This document shows, in pieces, positions 52,287-64,000 of a DNA stretch of 64,000 bases. A program made the translations under genes and the position numbers. Origin of the DNA: Brachynemurus nebulosus. Taxonomy: Eukaryota > Arthropoda > Insecta > Neuroptera > Myrmeleontidae. The first letter of the stretch is position 1; each line of letters begins with the position of its first letter. The stretch covers positions 84,228,150 through 84,292,149 of the forward strand of contig JAPWDM010000001.1 of NCBI GenBank assembly GCA_035578155.1, in the 5' to 3' direction. The notes beneath the pieces are model-generated. The model was not told where the DNA came from. It made no database searches and worked only from the letters and a program-made list of their open reading frames with translations.

Positions 52287-52743
52287 ATCTTTTAACCAAT
52301 CAAATTTTAGATGTGCGTTTTACCCATTACATTTTTAAAATTTTGCGTGAGGGGAGAAAGGTCCCTAAGATCAAAATCTTCCAACTATATTTTTTTGTAT
52401 TTAAAGGAAAAAAAAAGAACATTACAAAATGTACACGTTGCAATGTATAGGCTGTATAGACAAGCTGCGTAGCTCGAGTAGTGCAGTCTATTCATGGATA
52501 CTAATGTAAGAAGTTAATCAAAATGGATTTAAAAGGCGAAAAAATAGTAAAAAAAAAAACTTCAACGACAATTAAAGTGAATAATTTCAGGATTTTTATT
52601 GTACTGAAAGTAACTTTTTTCTGTTCATATTATTTTAATCTAGAAATAAGGATGAATTTTTTCAGTCAGATATTTTTGTTTAGAAGCAGATTTTTTTCTA
52701 CAATAGCTATTTATTTACCCCAGTTGTAAAAACTGATTATTAA
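52287..52743. other. AT-rich stretch without a recognised gene
   Basis: Nothing recognisable beyond homopolymer A/T runs. An open frame at 52523-52729 has no family features. Confidence 0.5.
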
Positions 52744-53172
52744 CTCTTTGCGCTTATAAGACATGTACAGCATGACGAGGTGGTTTGTCCATTAACTCTA
52801 CCATATTTAAAGGTGTTTTGTCTGTTGGATCATAAGACATGTACCACATGACACACTGAATGTTGAACTGTAATGACTGCTCATACTTCACATTACATGA
52901 ATATTTTATTTAATAACTGCAAACACATTCATTTATTAAAAAAATTGTAAATAAAATAATACAAAATCACGTTGAATTATCTTTTTAAAATTAAAAACTA
53001 ATAAAAACAGCATTGAGGACGTATTTAGCGCATTTAGTATTCAACTTTGGGGAAACAAGGTTAGAACGTCAAAAGAATCCGTCAAAAAAAGAATGTCGGT
53101 CGTTGTCATGTACTACATGTCTTACCAGCCTATTTACAACTCACTTTTTTTTTTTTGCTTGAGTGCAAAGAG
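52744..53172. mobile_element. piggyBac-like MITE
   Basis: Flanked by TTAA on both sides (52740-52743 and 53173-53176). Ends CTCTTTGCGCTTA and its imperfect complement GAGTGCAAAGAG. Subterminal AAGACATGTAC is inverted near 53113-53130 and repeated directly near 52831. TTAA duplication with CTCTTTG-type ends is characteristic of piggyBac-type elements. No transposase. Confidence 0.82.
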
Positions 53173-53379
53173 TTAATATTACAATTTGTGGCAAAATTCT
53201 CATTCTATTAAAATCGCTTTATTATAGCACGGTTGTCGTAAATTTTACTTTCATAAATATCCCATATATACAAATTTATTCTGCGAATTTCAATCTTATT
53301 TGTTATAATTATTAAAAAAAATTTGGCCTATATTTAGCCAAATATTAAACGTAGTATTTTTCTTCTTTTTATCTTTATT

Positions 53380-53498
53380 AGCGAATTTCCAGAACGGAAT
53401 TCAGCTATTACAGCCAGTGTCATAACGCGACCTGAGCCCGGGACTATGGCAGAAATTTGTTTTGAGGTCCCTAGAAACCGAAAATAATATTCACTAAA

Positions 53499-53582
<84 letters not shown>

Positions 53583-53845
53583 GTGTGTGTGTGTCCGCAC
53601 GATAACTCTCGAACGAAACAAACGTCCTAATTTTACGAAATTTGGTGAAAATACTGGAAGTCTCAAACCGTTGGACGAGTTCGTTAACCAGGCACATCCG
53701 ATGCCCAAAATATGGTTTTTTTTGGTAATTTTCGTGAAAAAAATTAGTTTTTTGCCAAAATTTGTCAACTAGTTTCCGAGAAAAACTAATTTTTTTTTAA
53801 ACGGAAATTCGCTATGTTATGCAAAATGCTGCGACAGGGGTTATA
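53380..53845. repeat. Palindromic-family copy with (TA)n core
   Basis: Left part 53397-53500 matches 32836-32937. The core 53501-53579 is (TA)n followed by (TG)n. The right arm 53590-53845 contains GTCCGCACGATAACTCTCGA, CCGATGCCCAAAA and AACTAGTTTCCGAGAAAAAC, and ends CTATGTTATGCAAAATGCTG then CGACAGGGG. Confidence 0.85.
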
Positions 53846-53931
53846 AAATAGTCAAAAAATAACAATATACAGAATATGAAGTGTGAACGTTACGAATGTT
53901 TTACCATATTATAAAGAATCTCTTGTCTAAT

Positions 53932-54264
53932 CATGGTGGTCACAGATTTTTAAAGATCAAATTCCCTGACTTTTCCAGGTTTTCAAAAAATTTTATTAAA
54001 AAATTCCCTGACTATTTTGTGAAAAACACCACCCCCTACTTTATCCCAAAAAGTAAATGACGAGCAAAAAAAAGAAAAAGAAAAACGAGCCAATTTTTAA
54101 ATATAATCTTAAAACAAGTGAAAAATTGATTGAAGTTTTATCCCTAAATAAAACAAAATTATAAAAATCAATTTTTTCCGGTCTTCTGGTGAAATTCCCT
54201 CACTTTTCCAGGAAATTTAGAATTCTCTGACATTTCCAGGTTTTCCAGTAACGTGGCCACCATG
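53932..54264. mobile_element. Non-autonomous TIR element with CCCTGACTTTCC arrays, copy 3
   Basis: Ends CATGGTGGTCAC and GTGGCCACCATG. TCTAAT flanks both sides (53926-53931 and 54265-54270), a 6 bp duplication. It carries the ATTCCCTGACTTTTCCAGG repeats of the family. Confidence 0.82.
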
Positions 54265-54369
54265 TCTAATTTTTGACAATATTGGCACATGGCGTAATAC
54301 TGTAAAAGTGTGTGTTTTAAAGAGAAATTTTAAACTAATATATAAATATAAAAAGCAATTTTTTGCAAA

Positions 54370-54660
54370 TTATAAATAAACTAGCCGTATACCCACCCGA
54401 TGGAATTTACCACCGACAATATCTCAGAATGTCAGTCAGTGTTAAAGATTTTTAACTGACGAATTTTCATTGCCTATTTAACCCACTTAGGAAATGAATT
54501 TTCAAAATTCCTTTCTTAGTGCTCACCTACGTTACATAGGGAACACTTGCGCAAAATTTCATTCTTCTAAACCCAACGGTTTAGGCTGTGCGTTGTCAGT
54601 CAGTCAGTCAGTCAGTCAGTCAGTATTAGAGATTTATTAAGTAGATTTTCACAAAAAATA
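54370..54660. repeat. Dispersed repeat with (CAGT)n
   Basis: ACTAGCCGTATACCCACCCG at the start and a run of about seven CAGT units at about 54596-54625, followed by ATTAGAGATTT, which also occurs as GTTAAAGATTT after a shorter CAGT run near 54434. It resembles the 3' end of an interspersed repeat; class unknown. Confidence 0.5.
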
Positions 54661-54683
54661 ATTTTGTTACCTTATATTATAAC

Positions 54684-55162
54684 TAAGGTGACCAGATTTG
54701 TAAAGAGTCAAAACGGAACAGCCGACCTTAGCGGGGGGTTTGAGGGGTACGGAGTACCCGGCATGAGAAAAGGGGATCCTCCCCCGGAAAATTTTTAAAA
54801 ATTTAAGTCAATAATGGTGTCATTTAGAGTGCTAATTTTTCTTTCTACCATAAAACTAATTTGGTGGCGGATGATTCCACCACCACTGTGGTATGAGACC
54901 TTTGATAATGAAACAGTAATTTAGATAGAATAATTTGTGTTAGAAGTAGGAAGATAGCAAAACAGAAGGATATAGCAGCAGATAACGAAAGCAGTTAAAA
55001 ATTATTTCAAATAATAAATAAAACTTTTCATAAAATAGCATATAAGTTCAAATATTGCCAAAACGGGACAAATGGGCGTCCTGAGAAGTTTGTTCGGGAC
55101 ACCGGGACATGCCCCCAAAAAACGGGACTGTCCCGTTGAAAACGGGACGTCTGGTCACCTTA
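54684..55162. mobile_element. 479 bp hAT-like MITE
   Basis: Ends TAAGGTGACCAGA and TCTGGTCACCTTA, flanked by ATTATAAC on both sides (54676-54683 and 55163-55170), a perfect 8 bp duplication. The interior has several AACGGGAC motifs near the right end. Confidence 0.93.
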
Positions 55163-55170
55163 ATTATAAC

Positions 55171-56011
55171 GTAACAGTTTAAATCACTTTTTGAAAAATT
55201 GTCAAATATCGTATTTTGTATCACAGACCAACGAATACTATTGTATTATACTACTAAACAAAACATAAAGCACGTCATCAAGACCTAACATTATGTCATA
55301 TTTAAAATTCCTACGAGTTTTCGAGATGAAAAACCTCTGTGACGGACGGAGGGACACGAGAGTGATCTTATAAAGGTTCCATTTTTCCTTTTAAGGTACG
55401 AAACCCTAGAAAACTGTTCATCGGTCAAATTATTTTTTAAGTTTGATTTCAAAGTTTTCAAATTAAAAAACGACTTAGAAACAATTTTTAAAAATGTTTC
55501 TCTGGTGTCGTCCACAAAAATTTGACACCACAGGCCCGAACCGAACGGATCTAAACTTAAAAACTTGTGGCTAATTTTAATTATCATTCCGTTTAACGTT
55601 ATATAGTTTCTAATTTTCTGTACATAACGAATTTTTCAGTTATTTTTGAAGAAGGGATTACAATTTTGATTTTATGATTAAATAGGGGTACGCGGAAAAA
55701 GTTTGAGAAACGCTACTCTAAACGAATGCAAAATTTAATTCAACTTTGACATCTTCAAAATTATTTACTTTAAATACAAAAACTTATTCCACACACGAAC
55801 GAAATATTATGAATTGTAGCGAAGATAATAACGCATAACTTGGATTACAACAGCTTAGCTCGTGGGAAACCGAAATTCTAACAACAAAAATTTTACTTGA
55901 CTGAATCGACTTGTATTTAACTCAGATGACTTGAGCGAACACAACTTAAGTTCCTTTACTAATATAGGTCATAACATAACGTTACAACCATTATATCTGG
56001 AGCTGAGAAGC
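55171..56011. other. AT-rich stretch without a recognised gene
   Basis: Nothing supported except at the right edge (55990-56011), where TTATATCTGGAGCTGAGAAG repeats the left end of 56971-57892 and is cut off by the palindrome starting at 56012. Confidence 0.5.
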
Positions 56012-56507
56012 AAAATACCCCTGTCGCAGCATCCTGCATAACATAGCGAATTTCCATTTACAAAAGTACGTTTTTCTCGGAAACTAGTTGATATAGAGTA
56101 ATTGTAAATAAAAAAACCTTCTTTGTGTGAATTTTTCGCCCTATTCCGCCAAATCTTTTTCACGAAAAATGTCCAAAACACCGTAAACGTTTTCACGAAA
56201 TTTCTTAAAAATAAGATGTTTCGTTCTTGAGTTATCGTGCGGACACATTTATATACATATATGTTTACTAAGTGTCCGTACGATAACTCAAGAACGAAAC
56301 ATCTTATTTTTAAGAAATTTCGTGAAAACGTTTACGGGGTTTTGGACATTTTTCGTGAAAAAAATTTGGCGGAATGAGGCGGAAAAATCACATAAAGAAG
56401 GTTTTTTTTATTTACAATTACTCTATATCAACTAGTTTCCGAGAAAAACGTACTTTTGTAAATGGAAATTCGCTATGTTATGCAGGATGCTGCGACAGGG
56501 GTATTTT
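56012..56507. mobile_element. Complete palindromic foldback element (type copy of the family)
   Basis: A nearly perfect palindrome of about 496 bases. The ends are AAAATACCCCTGTCGCAGC and its complement; inward come TGCATAACATAGCGAATTTC, CTCGGAAACTAGTTGATATA, AAATTTCTTAAAAATAAGAT and GAGTTATCGTGCGGACACAT. The centre (about 56245-56270) is a short TA-rich stretch (TTATATACATATATG) where other copies carry long (TA)n tracts. No protein. Confidence 0.92.
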
Positions 56508-56559
56508 GGTTTTTAACTGACAATGAGTAACAATTTCCTGCAAGTTCGTTATTTGGTGC

Positions 56560-56733
56560 ATTTCGGACAGGCTCAAATAGGTACGTTATAAACAGAAGTT
56601 CGCTATAGCCGGGTTCACTATAACCGAATTTTTTTATTATTGCATCTTATGGAACAAAAAACGGGACTTTTTTTCTAGATCGTTATAACCGGAAGTTCGT
56701 TATAACCGGGTTCGTTATAAAAGGAGTATACAG

Positions 56734-56805
<72 letters not shown>

Positions 56806-56870
56806 TCCAACGTTTTCAAGAAATTTCTTAAAAATCAGGTATTTCGTTCTTGAGTTATCGTACCCTCTTT
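56560..56870. repeat. pogo-like end, (TA)n tract and a palindromic-family arm
   Basis: 56575-56730 has repeated CGTTATAACCGG(A)A motifs ending GGAGTATACAGTA, like a pogo-type right end. (TA)n with interruptions occupies 56733-56807. 56810-56870 (AACGTTTTCAAGAAATTTCT, TTCGTTCTTGAGTTATCGT) matches the inner arm of the palindromic family. Confidence 0.65.
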
Positions 56871-56970
56871 TAAAATAGTTGCTGTACCTCTGTACTCTGT
56901 GGTCATACGTCCTTCCTCCCACATAATGTATCATAATGATCGTATGGGTATACGCTACTATATTGACGTT

Positions 56971-57892
56971 ATATCTGGAGCTGAGAAGCAAAAAAGATCT
57001 TGTCCAAAAAATTCAAAATTGAGATTTTTATGTATATATGGAACACATCATAATATCTATATGTCTAAATAATTGTATTTAGCCAAAAAAAAAATTTTTC
57101 CCACTAAAAAATAGATTTAAAATATGTACCTTCAAGCAAAAAGAATCATGTCCATTTAATTCGGCCATTTGTAATATATTTATCCAATCACAGTGTTGCT
57201 TGAGTATGTTTAGTTCAAAATTTCAGTTAGAAATGTGCTTCTGCTTGTGCTTTTCAACGTCTTTATTTTAGTTAAAATTTATAAAGTGGATAAAAAATGT
57301 TATTTTTAATTAAATATTTATTACTAATATTCTGCAAACAATTATACATAATTTTTGTTTAGTAATAAGAAAGTTATTAATGAATTTAAATTTGGAATTA
57401 ACAACGGTAGGGGTGACCAACAGAGGCACTAAGACTTTTCCGAATTTTTTGTTTCTCTATAAAATGTTAAATCAATGAATTGTTGCACGTTTTATTTAAA
57501 ATCTGTTAGATACTTTGTTTTTTGTTTATTTTTCAAATAAAAAGAAATCTGCAATAGACGTGTTGTTTTTATTTACATAAAACTTATACAACCCTACAAT
57601 AATGTCTTTATAGCAAAAAGTATTATGTCCATTATAAAATTAGGCAAATGAAATTATGTCCAATATGTTTAAGCAAAAAACATTATGTCCAACAAAAAAA
57701 ATATAAAAAAACGATTTTTCTTAAATTTTCTGATTAAAAAAGTATAATTAATAAGTTTCAAAATTAACTTAGTATCCATTTTACAATAAATTTTGTATTT
57801 TGATTTCATATTTAATTAAATAACCATTTTTTTTAATTTCTGAAAAAAGTGTCTTTTGTGACTAGATCTTTTTTGCATCTAAGCTCCAGATA
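56971..57892. mobile_element. 922 bp TIR element with repeated ATTATGTCCA motifs
   Basis: The left end TATCTGGAGCTGAGAAGCAA and the inverted right end (AGATCTTTTTTGCATC, then AAGCTCCAGATA) form TIRs of about 30 bases. Several AGCAAAAA..TATGTCCA motifs occur inside (about 57135, 57612, 57670). No transposase is seen. Confidence 0.75.
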
Positions 57893-57979
57893 TGTACACT
57901 ATATTATCCTCTTTGACTATATAAATAGTTTGTCGAATATGTACTTTAGAATGTGAGTAACTTAAGACTTTATAGGCGG

Positions 57980-58822
<843 letters not shown>

Positions 58823-58823
<1 letters not shown>

Positions 58824-58840
58824 GGCGCAGTCGGTAGGAT
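58823..58840 (+). promoter_or_regulatory. tRNA primer-binding site
   Basis: TGGCGCAGTCGGTAGGAT lies immediately at the LTR end. This is the primer site I know from Drosophila 17.6 and 297, assigned to tRNA-Ser. Confidence 0.88.
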
Positions 58841-59096
58841 TGTTGTTACATTGTTGTCGGTTAATTAGTGTATTGTGAGTTAAAAGACTGACGGATCATC
58901 AGGACAGTGACTCAACCTTAACGGCTCATTAAGGAAAGTGGTACACAGTCATCGACCAGCAGTGCGTGGATTCCAATCCTTTAAACAGCAACGAAACCTA
59001 TCTACTACAAGGAAATGAAAGTAATCTGGAGCATTCTGTGAGTAAAGTGATTACACATTTTTTCGCTATTTCATATTTGTTCCTTTCTGCTTATAT

Positions 59097-60482
59097 ATGT
59101 CCAAATTTTTACGCCTCAAATTAAAAACACCATCATTTAAACCATATCCTAGATCGGACGTTCCTCAGTTGGACGCTGTATACGTAATAACTGAGTCAGG
59201 TGCGATTGTATCAGAGAATACGATACAGAGCAACTCTTTAGATTTAGATAATATTAGTAATCAATCAAATAATAACCTTATTACTGAATCAAATCAATTA
59301 CCAAATACTTCTATTAGCTTAAACACCTTTTCAAATACAAAAATAGACATGACTTCACAAGAAATAACCGGTTTTTCACAAATATTAGAAGCCTTCAAAA
59401 TACCGGACCCAATCAAAAATCTTCCGGAATTTAACGGTAACCCAAGAACGTTACATGATTTCATAGAGAACGTGGAGGAAATTATGAGTTGCGTTACAAT
59501 CGATTGGACGCAAGGTTATGGCAAAATGTGGATACGTGCTATCCGCAACAAAATTGTTGGTGATGCAAACGAAGTACTGAATATGTACGGTACACCAACC
59601 GATTGGAATATTATTAAATCAAATTTAATATCTCATTACGCTGACAAACGTAATGAAACAACATTAATTCGTGATTTACACAATTTAAGACAAACTCCAA
59701 ATCAAAAGATGGAGGAATTCTATGCTCAAATCATAGAAATTCTTTCCTCTCTGGTTAACTTCACTAAGTTAAATGAATCAAATCAATCAGCTATATCATC
59801 TAAATTATCGCTTTTTAAAAATTTAGCAAAAGATGTCTTTCTTGCCGGACTTCGTGAACCAATAGGCTCCGTAGTAAGAGCTAGAAATCCGGATACTATT
59901 CAAAATGCATTTGAATATGCAGTTAGAGAACAAAACATACATTATCATCAACGCTCATACATACAACCTCAAACAAACATTAAATTAACACAAAATAGAC
60001 CTCTTAGGAATATACCGTCTACACCGCAATTTATTCAAAGACCACCCATTACATATAATCCTTATTACACACAACAAACACAACAATTTAGACCATTTCA
60101 AACACAACAAACACAACAATTTAGACCATTTCAAACACAACAAAACACTAGGCAATTTCCAAAACCAACACCCATGGAAATTGGTAGTAATAGGATCAGC
60201 CTAAGAAATAATAATATTCCTCAGTCACGTACAAATCCTCCACAACAACCAAAACCAAATTTTTTCCAAACTCAAAGTAAACCAACCTTTACAAGCAAAG
60301 AGCTTCACAATGCAGAAGCACAAAACTATTCATCACTCGATGAATACGTCGAATATGTTGATACTAACAACGAAAACGAACAATATTCGGAATACGATCA
60401 GTCAAATGATCATATGACACCTCAGGCTGAAATTGACGATCAAAATTTTCAGTACAATTGGGACCACAGTACGGATACATAG
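59097..60482 (+). CDS. gag: Gag of the 17.6-like element, intact
   Basis: A 461-residue Gag. The start at 59097 is the first ATG of a long frame about 270 bases after the primer site. Residues about 1-90 are polar and Asn/Ser-rich. Residues about 100-285 are the capsid-like core (IPDPIKNLPEFNGNPRTLHD, ENVEEIMSCV, LINLRQ-type LHNLRQTPNQKMEEFYAQI, VFLAGLREPI). The C-terminus is Gln/Asn-rich with a tandem QTQQTQQFRPF repeat, and there is no CCHC zinc knuckle. The product would assemble into cytoplasmic particles packaging the element's RNA. The stop is TAG at 60480-60482; pol follows in the -1 frame through the slippery site just upstream. No break is seen. Confidence 0.93.
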   Translation: MSKFLRLKLKTPSFKPYPRSDVPQLDAVYVITESGAIVSENTIQSNSLDLDNISNQSNNNLITESNQLPNTSISLNTFSNTKIDMTSQEITGFSQILEAFKIPDPIKNLPEFNGNPRTLHDFIENVEEIMSCVTIDWTQGYGKMWIRAIRNKIVGDANEVLNMYGTPTDWNIIKSNLISHYADKRNETTLIRDLHNLRQTPNQKMEEFYAQIIEILSSLVNFTKLNESNQSAISSKLSLFKNLAKDVFLAGLREPIGSVVRARNPDTIQNAFEYAVREQNIHYHQRSYIQPQTNIKLTQNRPLRNIPSTPQFIQRPPITYNPYYTQQTQQFRPFQTQQTQQFRPFQTQQNTRQFPKPTPMEIGSNRISLRNNNIPQSRTNPPQQPKPNFFQTQSKPTFTSKELHNAEAQNYSSLDEYVEYVDTNNENEQYSEYDQSNDHMTPQAEIDDQNFQYNWDHSTDT

Positions 60483-63400
60483 AAACGAATCTACTGGAAT
60501 CAACCTTACCCTATATTCACATAGACAACGGAAACGGACAAGCTCTAAAATTTCTAATTGATACAGGTTCCTCCCACTCCTTTATAAATCCTGAACACAT
60601 ACATCCCAATGCAACAGAAACCATAAATCCCGTATCTATTAAAGCATTATTAGGGACCCACACGGTTACAAAAAAGGTACTTTTACCCACATTTGACGAA
60701 TTTAATCAAAACGGCACTATTGAATTCTTATTGCTTAAATTTCATGCCTATTTCGACGGACTCATAGGACTGGACGCACTAAATCAGTTAGGAGCTCAAA
60801 TTGATATTCCCAACAAACAGTTAATTACACCCTTTGCTAGAAATAAATTACTTTTCAAACCAAACATAACAAGTGGGATTCACACAATAAATTCTAATTG
60901 TAAACAAATAATCAGACTACCTATAGACGTACAATCAGGAGATGTCTACGTCACAGAAACTGGAATTCAAAATAAATTTTTAATCCCTTCAGGTGTATAC
61001 AGAGCAAATGATTGGCACATATTTGCACCGGTAATCAATTTGACTAATAGTAACCAAAAGTTTTTAATTGAACAACCATTAAAAGTCGAAATTCTAAATC
61101 ATGATTTTATTGATTGCAATTTTAACCAAATCGTTTCGAATAACGATAATATTCAACCTCCTATAGAAAATCTAATTAGGACAGAACATTTAAACACTGA
61201 AGAGAAAAAAGCAATTTTCAAAATTTGTCGTAAATACGAAGATATATTTTATAAAGACGGACAAGACTTAACTTTTACAAACAAAATTAAGCACGAAATT
61301 AAAACGACTGACGATTTACCTATTTACACAAAATCTTATCGATACCCGTATATTCATAGGGACGAAGTAAAAACTCAAATAGACAAAATGTTACAGCAGG
61401 GAATAATTAGACCTAGTTACTCGCCCTGGAGTAGTCCCATTTGGATTGTTCCAAAGAAGCAGGACGCGAGCGGGAAACAGAAATGGAGATTAGTAGTGGA
61501 CTACCGAAAATTAAATGACAAGACGATAGGAGACAAATACCCCATTCCCAACATTACAGACATACTAGACAAATTAGGAAAGTGCATGTACTTCACCACT
61601 TTAGATTTAGCATCTGGTTTTCATCAGATTGAAGTACATCCGCGCGATATAGAAAAGACTGCCTTCACAGTAGACCATGGGCATTACGAGTACGTACGCA
61701 TGCCCTTTGGATTAAAAAACGCTCCGTCAACCTTTCAACGGGTTATGGATAACGTTTTAAAGGACTTGCAAGGAACTTCGTGTCTGGTATACATGGACGA
61801 CATTATTGTTTACTCGACATCATTACAAGAACACATAGTTAATTTAGACAAAGTATTCAGTAGACTAAAAGACGCAAATCTAAAAATCCAACTTGACAAG
61901 AGTGAATTTCTTAGACGTGAAATAGATTTTTTAGGACATATTGTAACCGACGCAGGAATTAAGCCAAATCCGGACAAAATTCGAGCTATTCAAAAATTTC
62001 CTATCCCGAAAACTCAAAAAGACATAAAATCATTCCTTGGACTTTTAGGCTACTACAGGAAGTTCATCAAGGACTTCGCTAAATTGACAAAACCCATGAC
62101 CAAGTGCCTGAAGAAAGGTGAAAATGTCAAACATACACCTGAATTCATTAAGTGCTTCGATACCTGTAAGGATCTCCTTACTAACGATCCTATCCTTGCT
62201 TACCCTGATTTCAACAAGGAATTTCTTTTGACTACCGATGCTAGCAATGTGGCAATTGGTGCAATTTTGTCACAGGGTCCAATAGGAAAAGACCATCCTA
62301 TTTGTTATGCATCCCGAACTTTGACTAACACGGAACAAAATTACTCGACAATAGAAAAAGAACTTTTGGCCATCGTATGGGCAACAAAGTATTTTAGACC
62401 ATACCTTTACGGACGACGTTTCACTATAATTACTGACCATCAACCTCTTCGTTGGCTCATGTCTCTAAAAGAACCCAATAGTAAATTGGTAAGATGGAGA
62501 CTGAAACTCGAAGAATTCGACTACCAAATCATTCATAAACCTGGACGTCAAAATGCCAATGCAGACGCACTCTCTCGTGTATTAATAGACAGCAACCTTC
62601 ATAGTAGCATTCACTCGATGAATAGTAGCACTAATACCAATAACAATTCGGCAGATAGTACTTCTATTGAAACTGTACACAGTGCCTCCGAAGATGATAC
62701 ATCTTTAATACGAATTTCGGAAAACCCTCTAAACGATTTTAAAAATCAATTGATTATCAATAAAACAGAGAACACACAAAATGTCAGGAAACGTAAATTT
62801 GAAATTCTTTTTAATACGCGACGACGTATCACGATTAACTTAACATCTGACGATGACGATACACTTATCTCCGTAATAAAAGAGAATGTTCCACCAAAAC
62901 TCCTTTTAGCACTTTATTGTCCCGACGATGAATTGTTCTTAAAAATACAAAGAATATACTCTGATTACTTTTCACAAGGCAAACAATATCGTATTATTAG
63001 AGCCACTAAAATCCTCGAAGACGTTTTAGAAGAAGACAAGCAGGACGAACTTATAAAAAAATACCACGACTTTAGACACACAGGCATTAATGAGACTTTT
63101 ATTCATTTAAGACGTAACCACTACTTCCCAAATTTAAAATCAAAAATATCATATTACGTTAACAATTGCAAACCTTGTAATGAAAACAAATACGATCGAC
63201 GACCTCCTAAGCAAACTTTTGAACTAACTCAAACGCCGACACAACCTCTTGAAATTGTCCACTTGGACATATTTTATTTGGAAAATTTAAAATATTTAAC
63301 TATCATTGATAAATTCTCACGTTTTGGACAGGCGTATGAAATTGAAACAAGAAACACACCCCATATTCTCGAAGCAATGGCGCAATATATTTCGCAATAC

Positions 63401-64000
63401 GGACGACCAAAAAATATAGTAGTTGACGCCGAAAAAGGGTTCGATTCTATACGATTTAGACAATTTTGTGAAACATACGGAATTAATATACATATAACGG
63501 CTATTAGAAGTTCAACGTCAAATTCTCCTGTTGAACGATTTCATTCAACACTCCTGGAAAAATACCGTATCACTCACGCCACAGACAAATCTTCTTCACC
63601 TAGCCTGAAAATGTTACATACAATTTTTATATATAACAACTCCATACATAACGCCATAAATTGCACTCCATACGAATTATTTTTTGGACGGAAATATGAC
63701 GCTAAATTAACCCCCAACGCGGAAATGGTACAACAAGAACGTGCAAAGTTCCTACGTGAATCATTTCAAAACCAGGTCCAAAACAAAGAAAACAAAATAA
63801 ATAAAATAAATACTAAACGCGAACCACCCATCAACTATTCACCCAACCAAATAAGTTATTTTCAAGAAAATAAACAAAATAATAAGTTACATAAAAAATT
63901 TAAACAAATCACTATTAAAACTAACAATAGGGCAACAGTGACTGATACTAAAAATCGGAAAATCCCTAAAAGAAAACTAAGGCGACCTACCTTGTTACAG
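60437..64000 (+). CDS. pol: Pol polyprotein of the 17.6-like element, open to the window edge
   Basis: Reached by -1 frameshifting from gag; the frame has no stop from 60437 to 64000 by my reading. Protease: FLIDTGSSHSFIN, Asp codon at 60560. RT: VVDYRKLND at about 61498, LDLASGFHQIE, MPFGLKNAPSTFQR and active-site YMDD at 61790. RNase H: TTDASN at about 62234, EKELLAIVW and TDHQPLRW. Integrase: HHCC zinc site (KYHDFRHTG at about 63060 to CKPC at about 63170), then catalytic Asp in HLDIFYL (about 63265), Asp in VVDAEKGF (about 63424) and Glu in SPVERFHS (about 63535). The tail after 63750 is Lys/Asn-rich. All catalytic residues are present, so the visible part looks functional. The end of pol, any env-like ORF and the 3' LTR lie to the right. 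Confidence 0.94.
60443..60449 (+). promoter_or_regulatory. -1 ribosomal frameshift site AAATTTT
   Basis: In the gag frame the bases read A-AAT-TTT, fitting the X_XXY_YYZ slippery rule. A -1 slip here enters the pol frame, which is open from just after a TGA at 60434-60436. The site lies about 30 bases before the gag stop. Confidence 0.85.

Overview
The window is a piece of an AT-rich arthropod nuclear genome, most likely an insect. The evidence is spliced exons of a conserved animal kinase with GT..AG introns, a nuclear copy of mitochondrial cox1 readable only with the invertebrate mitochondrial code (UGA = Trp), Ty3/gypsy LTR elements of insect types, a tRNA-Thr-derived SINE head, and many Tc1, hAT, pogo-like and piggyBac-like DNA transposons. 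I cannot name the species.

Only one host gene is visible: two internal exons on the minus strand (19235-19598 and 983-1148) of the Fray/OSR1/SPAK kinase. They join in frame across an intron of about 18.1 kb. Earlier exons must lie to the right (not found in this window) and later exons off the left edge, so 1-19.6 kb is certainly gene interior and some or all of the rest may be 5' intron or upstream sequence.

Everything else is transposon-derived or repetitive. The kinase intron (1.15-19.2 kb) holds a 4.7 kb hAT-like element (5458-10161), a 5.1 kb TIR element (11028-16116), pogo-like MITEs, palindromes, and a dispersed repeat hit twice by insertions. One of those insertions is an 870 bp foldback element with a mitochondrial cox1 fragment between its 245 bp arms. 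At 20.3-22.0 kb lies a decayed hAT transposase. At 22462-29299 a non-coding hAT-like element with a perfect 8 bp target duplication carries a nested Ty3/gypsy element (23374-28087), whose two LTRs look identical although its coding region is broken. At 32.9-37.6 kb there is a three-level nest: a (TA)n core of a palindromic repeat family, a Tc1 element with a full-length DD34E transposase inserted in it, and a 2.8 kb hAT with a perfect 8 bp duplication inserted in that.

From 38 to 58 kb the sequence is a mosaic: a 118 bp minisatellite, interleaved inverted repeats, a CACTA-like element with remnants of an unassigned arthropod protein family, foldbacks, a SINE palindrome, a piggyBac-like MITE and more hAT MITEs. 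The last 5.6 kb (58408-64000) is the left part of a 17.6/297-like Ty3/gypsy element. It has a 416 bp LTR, a tRNA-Ser-type primer site, intact gag, an AAATTTT -1 frameshift site and a pol frame open to the window edge.

The clearest overarching pattern is that several (TA)n microsatellites sit at the centres of one palindromic element family, and that two unrelated elements with TA-type target preference (Tc1 and the 17.6-like element) inserted into such cores.
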